A stretch of DNA of 64,000 nt from Thuidium tamariscinum (taxonomy: Eukaryota > Streptophyta > Bryopsida > Hypnales > Thuidiaceae), in the NCBI GenBank assembly GCA_947034885.2, contig OX344753.2:24816347-24880346 (forward strand). The letters are read 5' to 3'. The position numbers were made by a program, and so were the translations under genes. Below the pieces are notes generated by a model. That model worked only from the letters and a program-made list of their open reading frames with translations. It made no database searches and had not been told where the DNA came from. This document shows positions 34,511-45,993 of the stretch, one piece after another. Within the stretch, counting starts at the first letter, position 1, and every line of letters begins with the position of its first letter.

Positions 34511-34665
34511 CACTAGAAGAAAAGCAAGTTGTAGTGGAAAAAAAATGTGGGCCAGATTTTGTTGACAACATGTTTGTAAACACAAAATCTGCGTTTACAA
34601 ATGCACCATTAACAAAATCTAGCCCATATTTTTTATTCACTGCAACTTGCTTTTTTTTTCTAGTG
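34511..34665. mobile_element. CACTA-type foldback MITE, 155 bp, 3-bp TSD
   Basis: Inverted arms start CACTAGAAGAAAAGCAAGTT on the left and CACTAGAAAAAAAAAGCAAG on the right when read inverted, and continue into GGGC(C/T)AGATTTTGTT. The CTT duplication flanks it (34508-34510 and 34666-34668). Non-coding. Confidence 0.85.
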
Positions 34666-34689
34666 CTTGTCCATGAATTGTTGCCCAGA

Positions 34690-35110
34690 GTGAACTCGCC
34701 CAAGGAATGTTGATCTTCTCCTCCACCACCTGTTGTCCTAGCAATGGATCGATTGAGTACTACATGAAAGGCCCTGTTTCTCCAAGGTAGAGCTCCTGAT
34801 CCACCACTTGTGGCTCTAGTGATAGTAATCTCGTTACTTCTAGTTGATTGAAGCTTTCTTCCCATCTTGTGATAATAATGTTCATTTCAACTTTGGCTTT
34901 GTCAATTTGAATGAGGGCTTTTGTGTGTTTGTTCTCCATGTTGAATTGCAATTCTTTCAGTTGAAGTTGTGGAATTATTTTTCCAATGTGTTTTCAATGT
35001 TGGCAAAAATCACAGTGCCGTTATCACTACAGCCACCAAGGAGACTGGCAACAACTTCTTTTGTCTCTGAATTTTTTGGAATTTGTGGCAATCTTCTTTG
35101 GAAGATTGTA
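34690..35110 (-). pseudogene. Unrecognised decayed coding fragment, coiled-coil-like
   Basis: On the minus strand a frame with KEVVASLLGGCSDNGTVIFA leads into a second frame holding MENKHTKALIQIDKAKVEMN, then ITRWEESFNQLEV (34760-34951). A frameshift near 34985 separates them. Charged and hydrophobic residues alternate as in a coiled coil. No family is recognised; it could be a retroelement gag or a host gene remnant. The neighbouring MITE at 34511 lies downstream on this strand. Confidence 0.35.
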
Positions 35111-38100
35111 TTAGTTCATGAATTGTGACAGTGAATTAGTATTTTACTTAGTACAATTGTTTTAGCATTGTATAGATAACTGCAATTAGATTTATTCTGC
35201 CACCAAATTGATGTTGAACAGATTTGATGTAAGCCATGGACCAATTGCTATCAACAAGCATTGAAAGATGGCACAAAGAAACTTGTGAATTCATAGCATA
35301 AAAGTGTTGGTAGCACCTACTTCATGAAATAGCTTGTATTCATGATTCCCTTGCAGAGTCATGAATTTAGCAACTAAGAATACAACTGTCACTTGCTTAG
35401 AAACTGCAATCTTTTCTTTGTTATTGTATCTCTAAGATCATGCCTCAAAAATTTGTAAGTAGATTTTGTTGACTAGATTTTTTGTTGAATTTGAATCTTG
35501 ATGAAGCCAATTGTGACTATTTGCCATGTGTGTAAAATTAGAATGCCAAAAAAATCCTTTTCATTGGTGTGAAACGGAATAATGAAATATAACTAATCTT
35601 GCCACCAGCAGAACTATGAATCTAGAGAAGGAACCTGTTTAGAACAAACCGTCAACTATGCCTCTGTTGTTTACGCTCAACTTCTACCAATTTGGGCAAG
35701 GTCAGCCCTGACATAGTATGTCTAGAAAGGAAACCCACGATTTAGTCCTACTTCACCTGTGCCTAGCGCTCTACCCCTGGCCTTGTGGGCAAGGTTCAAA
35801 TTTTTTTGTCCTAATGTAATTGACTATGCCCGAGCTGCCCTAACCAATGAAATACACTGTAATCCTAATAACTTTTTGATATTGAGTCAGATAGGTTTGA
35901 AAATTGTTGTCCTTGAAAGTTACTCTTTAACCACACATCTTCAAAAAATTCAACTCAAAATACCTAAAATTCAAGAAGTAGTGGCCTAACCAAAAATGCT
36001 ATGTTGTCAAAAAATCCTATTTGGTCCTTTAGAAGTTAACTCACCCCACCCCAACCTTATTCAAATCTAGCCCAATTTTTGCACCTAACAAAAATCTCTC
36101 AGTACCGAGATAAAAAAAACTCTCAATCACTACCTTTACAACAATAGAGGCCTAAATAGATAAAAAAAAATATGCAAGGTCAAGTGATTATAAAAGATTT
36201 TTCGCTATTGAGAGCTTTTTGTGTGGTTTCATAAGTCTCAATGACATTTTTATGAACTACGTTCAATATGAATTAGTAATTTAGTTTTTAAAATCTTGCA
36301 TGCAATATATTGCAATAGTTTCTTCAATAAAAACCTCTCTCAATACCAAGATGAGAAATTTTAGAGCCTTAGGTTGTGAAATGGACTCTCAAGTTATAAT
36401 CAATTTTATAAAGAAAAATATTTTTCTTGCAAAATCTATGATATAAGTATCCTAAATCAAACTTTTCAAACTAAAATTCTTATATTCTCTAGTAAGGTAT
36501 ATGTTGTTGAGATCATCTTTGAAAAAACTAGGAATCTAATCCTAAAAGACTTTGTAATCATCACAAAAAGGATATCCCGATTTAAATTTTAGGCCCAAGG
36601 ACCCCTAAGCAACAGACTCCTCTCGCTACCGAAACAATATATTTAGAGAGAACATGTTGGAATGAAGTTAAACTGAACTCGGGAATACCATCTGGAAATT
36701 CATTAAAATGAATAAGGAAAACCTCTCCCTAGAGTCAAGTCACTTGATATATAGAAGTTCAAAATTATTCCTACAGGTATGGGTCAATCTTTGGCCCCTT
36801 GAACACTTTCATCATTTTTTTAAATGCCATTTCTTAGGAACAATGTGTTGCTATTCTATTATACAACCAGGCCTATGAGGAAGGACTTTTGGTACCAAAA
36901 GGCCTTGTGCTAAGGGAAGGCTTTGACCTTTTAAGCTTTTTTTTGTGAATCCAAAGCTCGTAGCTGTCATTGTGATCATATTTTGGTAGTGTCGTGATTG
37001 TATTTGTGGTCCTCTTGGTGATTGTGTATGGTGTTGTGTCGCAAACCTTGGCCTCTAAGATAAGCCTCTCGGGACCAAGAGGGCTTGGGCGGAAGGAGGA
37101 CTTGGGCGGAAGGGGGGCTTTCAACTTTTTATGAATCCAAGGTAGGAGGCACTATATGGTAGTTTTGGAAGGGGGTCTTATTTGTACTCGTTTTGACTGG
37201 AGAAGCATTTTTGAGCTCAAATACGGACTTGTTTTTTCAATTAATCTCTTGTTTTAAGACTGAATTAAAGATTAGCATTCTAAAGAATACCATCAGAAAA
37301 TGGTTTAGGGGTTGGGGGATAGTTTACAAAGTAAAAAAATAGTTTAGGGGAAATAGTAGGAGAAATAGATGAAGCAAGTCATCATTGGCCGGATTCTCAA
37401 AAAGAAAACTTAAAAGCTCAAAGTCTCCCTGCCAAAGGCTTCTTGGTATATCCAAAAAACAATTATTAAAAAAGGTGTTTTTACTTCTTATGACTATAGG
37501 AACTACTATCAAATTCTTGCATGAGTCTGTTTGGATTTGAGTAAATAAAATAGACTTAGTGCTTCAAACTAGTAATGTAGCTCCAACATTGTAAGTATCT
37601 ATATTAGATCTCGGCACCGAGACAAAAATTCATATGGCCTTGCCTAGTTGCCTTGCAGTCATAGGAGGAAAATATTTTAAAAATATAAGTAGTTCATTAT
37701 GAAAGTAGAATAAGATTGTTCTACATTTTTTGCCCGAGTCCAACATTCCATCACTAAACGTAGTCTCTCACTAACGAGAAAAGAATTATGTAATCTCTCT
37801 TTTGCAACATATAGCATTGATCCAAGGGGATGTATTGTAGAAATCCTTACCAGAGGATGATGTTGGTCTACCATTGCAAAGGCCATTTGAGGCAATTTTG
37901 GAAGAATATTTGCTAAACTACAAAACTCTATTTTATAACTTGAGAGAGATCAGAAATACATTTCACTTATTCCTTGTTTGCTTTCAATGGATTAGAGAAC
38001 TATTATTCATATTCTTGTATATTTTTAGAGACATGTATAAAGGATGTAAACCATTTGCATAACTTTTAGGATTCATCATGACTAGTACTTAGTGCCTCAA

Positions 38101-38320
38101 AACTATATTTGTTATATAAACATTGAAATTTTTGATGTTTGATATGCTTTAGGGAACATCATTGATTGATAGCCTTTCATTGCTTTAAAGCCTACTAAAG
38201 TAATTTTAATTTTGGTTGTAGTCTAATCCTTGTGCTAGATTATTTTATAACAATCATATATATTTATTACATTCTTGTCTTGTTGATTGGTTGAAAATTC
38301 AACATTGTTCTTACTCTATT
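35111..38320. other. AT-rich non-coding DNA with scattered palindromic motifs
   Basis: No gene is seen. Motifs like CTCTCAGTACCGAGAT (near 36088), CTCTCAATACCAAGATGAG (36335) and ATCTCGGCACCGAGAC (37607) resemble the tandem core at 0.5-1 kb. A purine-rich patch at 36870-37140 contains GGGCTTGGGCGGAAGGAGGA repeats; the minus-strand frame over it is compositional. Confidence 0.45.
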
Positions 38321-38324
38321 CATA

Positions 38325-39166
38325 TTGTGCTTGTACAATCTTACATCACAAATTGACAGTGATCTTCCAATGTCATTGGCTGTCGATGACATTGTGAATG
38401 ATGCACAATTCTACAATGTACACATTTTAATTGTTGTAGGAGAAGATGTTGTGCAAGGCATGAATATTGGTAAGGGAGATAAGGAAGAGGGGAAAGATGC
38501 AATTTACGAGAAGCAAAATTTGGATTTTGTATCAACAATATTTAGCTTAAGATTGAAACCACACAACCTTTAACAGTTAAAAATTCCATTGTGTCATCTT
38601 GTTCCTATGCCTATGGTACGGCCTACATTATCATGTGACATAACAAAGCTTGAGTAGGACTTCATTTAAGGATATGAACATGGTGCTTGAGTATTCTATC
38701 TCTCAATTTTGTAAGAAAAAAGGAAGTTTGAAGTGTTTTTTGTTTTTGAGAAGGACAAATGGGGCTCCCTATGGAATACTGTGAATAATTATTTCAACAT
38801 CCTATTCAACAATATACTTGAGCTCAAACACTTGGTAGATGCAAAGTTCTATGTCTATGACAAAAATCAATGATGTATTGCATGAATGAGACATATTAAG
38901 CCATACTATTCTACAAATTAAAGAAGTTGGTACATCTATGTTTTTGTTGTTGAGATGGCAACCTTTTTGTTCTACTTTATACATTAATTATTCATATGTT
39001 TTTGATGATTTTCATTTTGTAGCAAGAGATTGCAATAATGGCAGATGCTAGTGTCTGCAAGTATCACGAGGAAATACCTTTGGAAGAGGTCATTCAAGGG
39101 TTTGCAATAGCAATGTGGGTGGCTACAAAGGAATCAACCAAGAAGCTCTACAAAAAAATTTCTTAG
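38325..39166 (+). other. Possible exon fragments, family unknown
   Basis: Two coding-like stretches lie on the plus strand. 38325-38573 encodes an 82-residue frame with VDDIVNDAQFYNVHILIVVG. 39023-39166 follows TTCATTTTGTAG, a fair splice acceptor, and reads QEIAIMADASVCKYHEEIPL, then EEVIQGFAIAMWVATKEST before a stop. The composition is protein-like but no domain is recognised. Without transcripts they could equally be chance frames or an old gene remnant. Confidence 0.25.
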
Positions 39167-39736
39167 ATTGTTTTTGTAGCTCATCTAGTCTTGGAGAATG
39201 ACTAGCTTGAAGACGTACTTCCATGGGTTCTTTCACTGCATTTTTTTCTTTGTAATGTTGTTATTGAGGATACTAAAATTTTGTAGTAATTCCTAGATTT
39301 AGCAACATTTGAGTTTGTACTATATTTAAGAGTTGAGCCTAAACAAATTTCAACTTATTGCTATTGCAAATGCAAGTGCCAACCAAAAAGTCAAGTGGTT
39401 TGAGGGGCTCAATTCTTCCTATCCAATTTGAGAGGCTTACTGTTTCTCTCTAAGATGAGCTAATGAAAAAAAGCTTAATTGGAAGGTTAGACTTCTATTT
39501 CCAATATTCATCTTATTGTTTTTGTTTCTTTAGCAGATTGAGGATTCTACTCTAGAAATGTATGTGAACATAATTTGATGAGATAACATTCAATTGAATA
39601 TAGAGGTGGCTCAAGAGCAAAAATCTCTTATAGACTATATAGAAAATTAGCATATGAAGTTGTGGAATCACACTTTCATAGAAGTCTTCAAAGGGATTGA
39701 TGCATTCAAAAAATCAAATGTGTTTAAGGACTTCAA

Positions 39737-39824
39737 CACTATAAGGGAATGCAATCATTTCCTGTCAATATAGACATTTTTTTTGTCAATTTTTTGTCAA
39801 TTCGGACACTGTTTTCTTGTAGTG
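39737..39824. mobile_element. CACTA-type MITE remnant, 88 bp, 3-bp TSD
   Basis: Ends are CACTATAAGGGAA and the inverse of CACTACAAGAAAA. CAA is duplicated at 39734-39736 and 39825-39827. The interior repeats TTTTTTGTCAATT. Confidence 0.7.
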
Positions 39825-39829
39825 CAAGG

Positions 39830-40259
39830 GCTCCACCAACGTCATGAAGCGGATCTTATATAGGTATTGTGACTTATTCTTCTCTTAGTATTTTCTATAT
39901 TTATGTTTAAGATGATAGTTTTCACTATATCAATGATTTTTTTTGTCTTCATTTATAACTACTATGGCTAAATGAGTGAATATAATGTTTTCAGATATTT
40001 TAAATTTGAGTTGTACGCGAAGAAAGCGATTGTGAAGGCTAACTTATGAATACATGGCTTGATTGTTTGTCGATTAATTGTATGTTCTTTCCATCTCAAG
40101 AGAAGGATTAGCCAAGTGCTCATCTTTAAGTTTGGGCATGGTACCTTGAATGCAAGACACCATGCCCTAGTCCTTGAGAAAAGGCTCAAACCTTCATGCA
40201 ATTGTTTATAGAGGGGACCACTTGACATGGTGTAGATAAGCTTTGGAGCTAATAATTAA
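39830..40259. other. Non-coding AT-rich DNA
   Basis: An 86-codon minus-strand frame (39968-40228) has no recognisable domain or splice context. Nothing else is seen. Confidence 0.4.
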
Positions 40260-42488
40260 ATTAAACAAACCCAAGGCTAATAGTATGATTCGTTCCTAGG
40301 GAGGTCTTTTAAATAGGTACATCTAAATAATTCCAAATCGGATCATTACAATCAAATAGAAAATGAAATCAATTTGTTCCTTAACTATAAATAATATGTT
40401 ATTTTCTCACGATAAAACTAATTCCAAAATTTGTCACTCAACTCTTAAAGGCCACAAAGGTAAGAATATCTCCCAAGTTATTTATCTTTAATCTTTTTAT
40501 TTCTTTATTCTTTATTTATTGCTTCTTCTTTTATTTCTTTATTTTTGATTTTTTTCTTTTCTTTTATTCTCCAATTCGGCTCCACAACTTTAGTTTCCAA
40601 ATCGGGTCTTCACAATGCAGTTCCAGTCTCCAAATAGGTTCCAACCTACAGTACTGTAGACTAAGCAGCTTCCAATTCGGTCTTATATCACTCAGCTTGA
40701 TAGGGCTATAAATTTTCTAATTTAGGCTAAGCTTTCCAATTCGTTCTTTCCTCACACCAAAGATCACAGGATCTTTTTTCTCCAATCAGACTACCAACTT
40801 GGAAAATATTATATTCAACATATCACAATCAAGACTCCAAATGGGAAAATAATATTGCAATCAGGCCAAACCAATCCAACTTGGAACACACATACCATTC
40901 ACATAAGATCTTCACATGACCATACTAACACAGACTCCAAATTGTATAACTCACACAGCCATATATTTTCACCTACATACAATTTGGAATTATAATTCAA
41001 TTTATTACAAAGATGGGAAAAATTGATTCCTTTACATTACAGTAATCTTCCATACAAGATAGTTTTTTTCATCACAACTAATTGGTGAACAAATCACCTT
41101 TTAATATTAAATCAAATTTTCAAAGTCTCTGTAATGTAGATTTTGCCTATTTGACAAAAATCCCAAGACAACTAACTAGGGGGTTATTTCCATGGAAAGG
41201 TCTATAAGTCTATCGTTTGTATGACTAAGGTCACTGTAATCATATTTTGAATACTTATTTATGTCATTTTTGGTTTCGTTTTAAATAAAATAAACCCAAG
41301 GAAAATTCTTTAATGTCAATTGGTCATAGTCCACAAACCCAATGCTATAGTAGACCAAATGTATGGTGTCACAGTCCTATCTAGTGGGTGGCTCATGTCA
41401 ATTTTCTTTGTCAAATTGTCTGGGGGATGTCAAATTGTCTTATGCATGCTCTAGCCACTTAATGCAATATATATATCTATATATTTTTATTTATTTATTT
41501 ATAATTTAATTCCTCTTTTCTTTCTCTCACATGGCAATTTTCACTCTTAATTTGCAATAATTTAATTTTAAATAAAAGAAATCAAATTCTTTCCTTTTTA
41601 TTTTATTTTGATTCTTTAGGTCGTCAATTTGATCCTCTTTAGCAAGTCAAATGGTCTCAGCCGTTCCACTTGAATCGGGCCATGTTAAATAGTCATCTAT
41701 CCTAACTACTTCATTTAATAAACCTAAATTCACTATTTAGACTTAATTGATTTATTTCCAACAACCACAAGCAATTCCTACCTACCAGATTTGTTGGTGG
41801 TTGGGGGATCAATTGCTATGTTCAAATTTAATTCTAATCAACTTGACTCTATGTAACAGTCAATTAGATTTAATTTCATATACCTATGACTTTATAATAT
41901 CAAAGGATCACAGTCTACTAGACTTAAAGTAATTCAATCACACATGGTCTTCAGTCTATTAGACTTAGCAAATTTTAATAAAATTATTCCAACTTCATAT
42001 CCAGTTGACCGAATAATTTTTATTAGTCTACAGTCAATTATCTCATTCCAATTTAATCACATGGTCGATTTGATCCTAAGGTAATCAAAGACATAGTAAA
42101 TTATAATTGAAAACTGTGATTTAATTTATCATTTTAATATGTAACAATTCAAGAATTAATTCTAGACTGTATTGAATCAATTAGACTTTATAATTTTCAC
42201 CATTGGAATGCTACACAGTCAATTTGTCATACTTATCATTTAACAGAATCTCATATGTTTAATTCTTTCTAAAACAATTCATTTAACATTTTTATTTCCA
42301 AAGCACAAGTTTGATCTTACACACAAATTTCAGCATGAATAAATCAAATGGACTTGTACAAATCAATTAGACTTTAAACCAGTATTTCCCATTACCACAA
42401 TGGGAATTTCAAACAACTCAATCAACTAGTCTGTTATGCTATGCTGGTTGGCAATTGACATGAATACCATCCATATGCATCAGGCAAT
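40260..42488 (-). repeat. AT-rich repeat with CAATTAGAC / TCTATTAGACTT motifs
   Basis: The recurring phrases are TCCAATTCGG / TCCAAATCGG (about 40.3-40.9 kb) and AGTCTATTAGACTT / CAATTAGACTT (41.7-42.4 kb). Orientation and motif content mirror 10.6-13.5 kb. The same repeat continues at 45994 after the LTR D insertion. Confidence 0.45.
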
Positions 42489-43871
42489 TGTGAGTCCCCG
42501 ATTCGTCACCGGGGACTCACGGGTTCTTTTTTCCGAATTTATACATAAACTAAGGCGTATTTTGGCTCATAACACCCACAAAAGGGCATTAAACCTATAT
42601 TGGCATTACACATACCAATGTGCCATTTGGTCATTAGGTGGGATTTAGGATAGTTTACATCCAAAACGGGCCTGGTCTTAGCTAAATAGACGCCAAACTG
42701 ATAGAGATGTGCAGAATTAGGATAAGAAGCCTAAGAAGGCCCTATCTAGGCTAGGAAGTCCTCATAGGGGGATCTAGGAGGAATCCCCCACTCCCTATAG
42801 CATCGAAGAGAATACGGACGAAATACTAACCTTGAAATGCAGGTACCAAGTGATTTCCTAATTCTTGGAGCACGCAGTGGGGATGCAGATTTGCATCCGA
42901 GGGGGGGGATCCCATGGGTGGTCCCCTCTAAAGTTTGGGAATTTTCCGACATTGTTTGGATATTTTCCCAGACGGTCAACCGCGGTGGACTTTGGGTGGG
43001 AATTCGAAAGAATATCCCAAAGTGCGGTAAAATCCCACTAAAAATCCGGCGAGGCGGTCTCACACCAACGGAGCGCTTCCCCAAGTTTCAAGACAAAACG
43101 ATAGTTGGAAGATCCTGAATCGGCAACATTCCTCCCCAACTAACAAATTAAATAACGAGAGCGGCGGTTGACCGGTGTACCGGGGTCATACGACATCGGA
43201 ACGGAGCCTATCTTGGGTCTATTCCTACCCCCTTCCATCTACTTGGAAGATTGGTGAAGGTTTGGGGTCCAAAATTGCTAAACTCCAAAAGTTGGGAATT
43301 TATCCCAACTTTGCTCCCAGCTTACGCTAAGATTCCTTGGGAATTTGGACATAGTTTTAGGGGCAAGGGATTCCTTTCAGACTAATTATGGCCTTCCGGA
43401 GCCAATGGAGAAATCCGTTTGCCATTTGGAGCTAAACTCCAAAAGTTAGCCTTTGGGGGACAGCACATGGAGAAGAAATGGGGGTTTTAGGCCCCCCAAT
43501 GCTTTTTTGGGGGGGTTGGGCCCCATTAGCCGTGGGGAACATGTGGGGAACTCCGGACACATGTGGGAGCAAGTACTACCTCAAAAAGTTAGTGGAGGTG
43601 GCTCATGTGCTTTGGTGTAAGTAATTTCAAATTAAGTAGGTGGGAACACATGGGAACTTCTCCCATGTGAGAACTTGTAGATTTTGGGGAAGGTAAATTA
43701 GACGGTTTTGCAAGTTCTTGTAAGGTTAGGTAAGATTTGAATTTTCCAATTCAAATTGTGTAGATTTTAGGTGGATAATTAGATTTGGGAGGAGTAAACA
43801 TGTACAGACCTCCTAAATTCCCTCATTTAGTTATTCTTAGTAGATTAAGGGGGGGGGTTGCTCCCTTTTGA

Positions 43872-43880
43872 GTATAAAAG
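43872..43880 (+). promoter_or_regulatory. TATA box of LTR D
   Basis: GAGTATAAAAGGGGCGACATTCTCC matches the TATA region of LTR B base for base over most of its length. A pyrimidine-rich start region (CTCTCATTCTCTCTCTTTCTC) follows. Confidence 0.6.
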
Positions 43881-44204
43881 GGGCGACATTCTCCTCTCAT
43901 TCTCTCTCTTTCTCACTCCTACCCATTTAAGGGAGGAGGACTATTGGGCCCGGGTTATGCCGGATCTCCTTTGACGTTTGATGCCAAAGAGCCTTTGATG
44001 GTCTTTTGGGGTTTTTACACCCTTTGTTAAGTGTGGTTTCTTACTTGGGGACTTGAGACCTCCCCCAAGTGGTGAAACTTGTTGCAATCTAAGCTTGATT
44101 ACTCATTGTATTGTGCACTATTGAGAGTTGTTGTGGGAGAGTCTTGTGAGGAACCGAGGGGTAACTTGGGAGGTGACTTCGAGCGTATGTTTGCACTTTG
44201 TACT

Positions 44205-44480
44205 ACTCTCTTCTCCCTCTTCTCTTAGTCACGGGGTTAATTTAGTCTCATAGGGGACGGCGAAGCTTTGAACTATAGGACTAGATAAGTTGTGTGGACA
44301 CTCTCTTCTCCCTCTTCTCTTAGTCACGGGATTAATTTAGTCTCATAGGGGACGGCGAAGCTTTGAACTATAGGATTAGATAAGTTGTGTGAACACTCTC
44401 TTCTCCCTCTTCTTTTAGTCATGGGGTTAATTTAGTCCCATAGGGGACGGCGAAGCTATGAACCCCCACCCTTCCTAAGG
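44205..44480 (+). repeat. ~92-bp tandem repeat (3 units) in LTR D
   Basis: Each unit has CTCTTCTCCCTCTTCT, GGTTAATTTAGTC and GGGGACGGCGAAGCTTTGAAC (the last unit has GAAGCTATGAAC). A further related GGCGGAGCTTTGAAC lies near 44522. Confidence 0.8.
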
Positions 44481-44734
44481 AACTAAAGTCTTAGCCATGT
44501 GTCAAAACGCCTCACTCTCACGGCGGAGCTTTGAACCCCCTAAGTCTTAGCGAGGTGTCAAATAACCTCCCCCTTGAGTTAGACTCAACGTTTAGTGTCC
44601 AACACGGTTGGCACTAAGTCAACGTTTAGCATTCAACATCCATTGGAGTGAACCCCTTGGGCCACATCAATTGTTCTTTTGTTAGGAGGTTCCTAGTTCC
44701 ACTCAAAAAGCCAAAATTTACAAGTTAGGTCCCA

Positions 44735-44890
44735 GCTCCAGCGCTGGACTAGCCCCAGCCAGCCAGCCGGGAAGCCCCAGCCGGGCCGCAACCGGGTACC
44801 ACAGCCGGGTCCGCAGAGTCGGGGAGGGGGGAGCCAGGGTTCGGGGCCAGGGTTCGGGGAGCCAGGGGCCTTCAGGGGTCCAGGGTCCTT
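44735..44890 (+). repeat. GC-rich, G-run block in LTR D
   Basis: CCAGCCAGCCGGGAAGCCCC units lead into GGGGAGGGGGGAGCCAGGGT and further CGGGGCCAGGG-type runs. At least seven G-runs of three or more lie within about 60 bases on the TATA strand, a strong G-quadruplex pattern. Confidence 0.7.
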
Positions 44891-44899
44891 ACAAAAAAA

Positions 44900-45030
44900 A
44901 GATAGAAATTAGGTAGTTTAAGGGGTAGTAGAGAAATTAGGTAGTTTAGGAGATAGTATAGAAATTAGGTAGTTTAGGGGGTGGTATAGAAATTAGGTAG
45001 TTTAGGGGATATTATAGAAATTAGTTGAGC
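44900..45030 (+). repeat. ~32-bp tandem repeat (4-5 units) in LTR D
   Basis: The unit GAAATTAGGTAGTTTAGG plus a GGGTAGTATA-like spacer repeats four to five times. Confidence 0.8.
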
Positions 45031-45329
45031 TAGGAAGTCGTTGTAAAAGAAAGACCTAATTGTAAGAAGCACCCGGAAGGGAATAATTAAAAGAGTCGGG
45101 GCCAAGACATGGCAATGATGGACATGGCATGGAGTGAAGAGGACCGGATCCACGGAACAGAGGTGGGCATCTAACCCTACCCTTGATTTGAGTTAAGTGA
45201 AGCAATAGGAAATTAGTTAGTGGAAAAGTCTACATCCCAAGTAGGATTAAGGTCCGGTGATTAGCAATCACGAATAGGGAGACAACCATAAAGAGAAGGA
45301 AAATAATGAATACCCAAACGTAGAAGTAA

Positions 45330-45640
45330 CAGAATACGTATAGTCGAAGAATATATAGAGTAGAAGAAGACGTAGATTAGACCAAGCCAAATACAAGTAC
45401 GTATAGTAGAAGAATACATGGAGTAGAAGAAGACGTAGATTAGACTAAGTCGAATACAAATACGTATAGTAGAAGAATACTTAGAGTAGAAGAAGACGTA
45501 GATTAGACTAAGCCAAGTACAAGTACGTATAGTAGAAGAATACATAGAGTAGAAGAAGACATAGATTAGACTAAGCCAAAATACAAGTACGTATAGCAGA
45601 CGAATACATAGAATAGAAGAAGACATAAATTAGACTAAAA
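45330..45640 (+). repeat. ~62-bp tandem repeat (5 units) in LTR D
   Basis: Units contain TACGTATAGTAGAAGAATAC, then GAGTAGAAGAAGACGTAGAT and AGACTAAGCC. The long minus-strand frame across them (45261-45626) is produced by the repeats and is not a gene. Confidence 0.85.
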
Positions 45641-45993
45641 CCAAGACCAAATACGTAGACTAGATTAACACCAAGACGAATACATAGAGTAGGGTAAAAA
45701 TACAAAGACGTAGAGACGGGGTAGGAGATACCATAAGTAAAGTGGGACAAGAGAACGAAAGACATAGAGTAGGCAGCAATTAGAAGTGGGACACGAGAAC
45801 GAAACACATGGAGTAGGCAGCAACTAAAAGTAGGACAAGAGAACGAAACAAACCCTAGGTAGGATAGTAAAAAAGATCCATTGCTTGGAAGGCACAATGA
45901 ATTGACTCTTAGACACCCGTAGGTAGTAGAATTGTTAGGACCAGAACTTGGTTGTGATTGCTTAATTCCAAGGGTGGGAATGAAGCGCCCACA

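Larger units (their letters stand above)
42489..45993 (+). mobile_element. Long LTR 'D', complete, 3505 bp, perfect 5-bp TSD
   Basis: The ends are TGTGAGTCCCCG and GGGCGCCCACA-type, TG..CA. GCAAT is duplicated at 42484-42488 and 45994-45998. The first 32 bp form a hairpin (GTGAGTCCCCG and its exact inverse at 42490-42500 and 42510-42520). TATA box GTATAAAAG lies at 43872, 1.38 kb in. Then come three ~92-bp repeats carrying GACGGCGAAGCTTTGAACTA (44205-44470), a GC-rich block (44735-44890), 32-bp repeats (44900-45030), ~62-bp repeats (45330-45640) and the conserved box GATCCATTGCTTGGAAGGC (45875-45893). No coding region is seen. It is the inverted relative of LTR B and shows B's pre-insertion state. 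Best read as a solo LTR. Confidence 0.85.

Noticed and set aside
35750..35830. GGTTCAAAT-containing stretch, considered as a tRNA
   Set aside because: No matching A box, acceptor stem or anticodon arm could be drawn.
45261..45626. 121-codon minus-strand frame with repeating hydrophobic units
   Set aside because: The protein repeats mirror the ~62-bp DNA tandem repeat in LTR D; no domain or start context.
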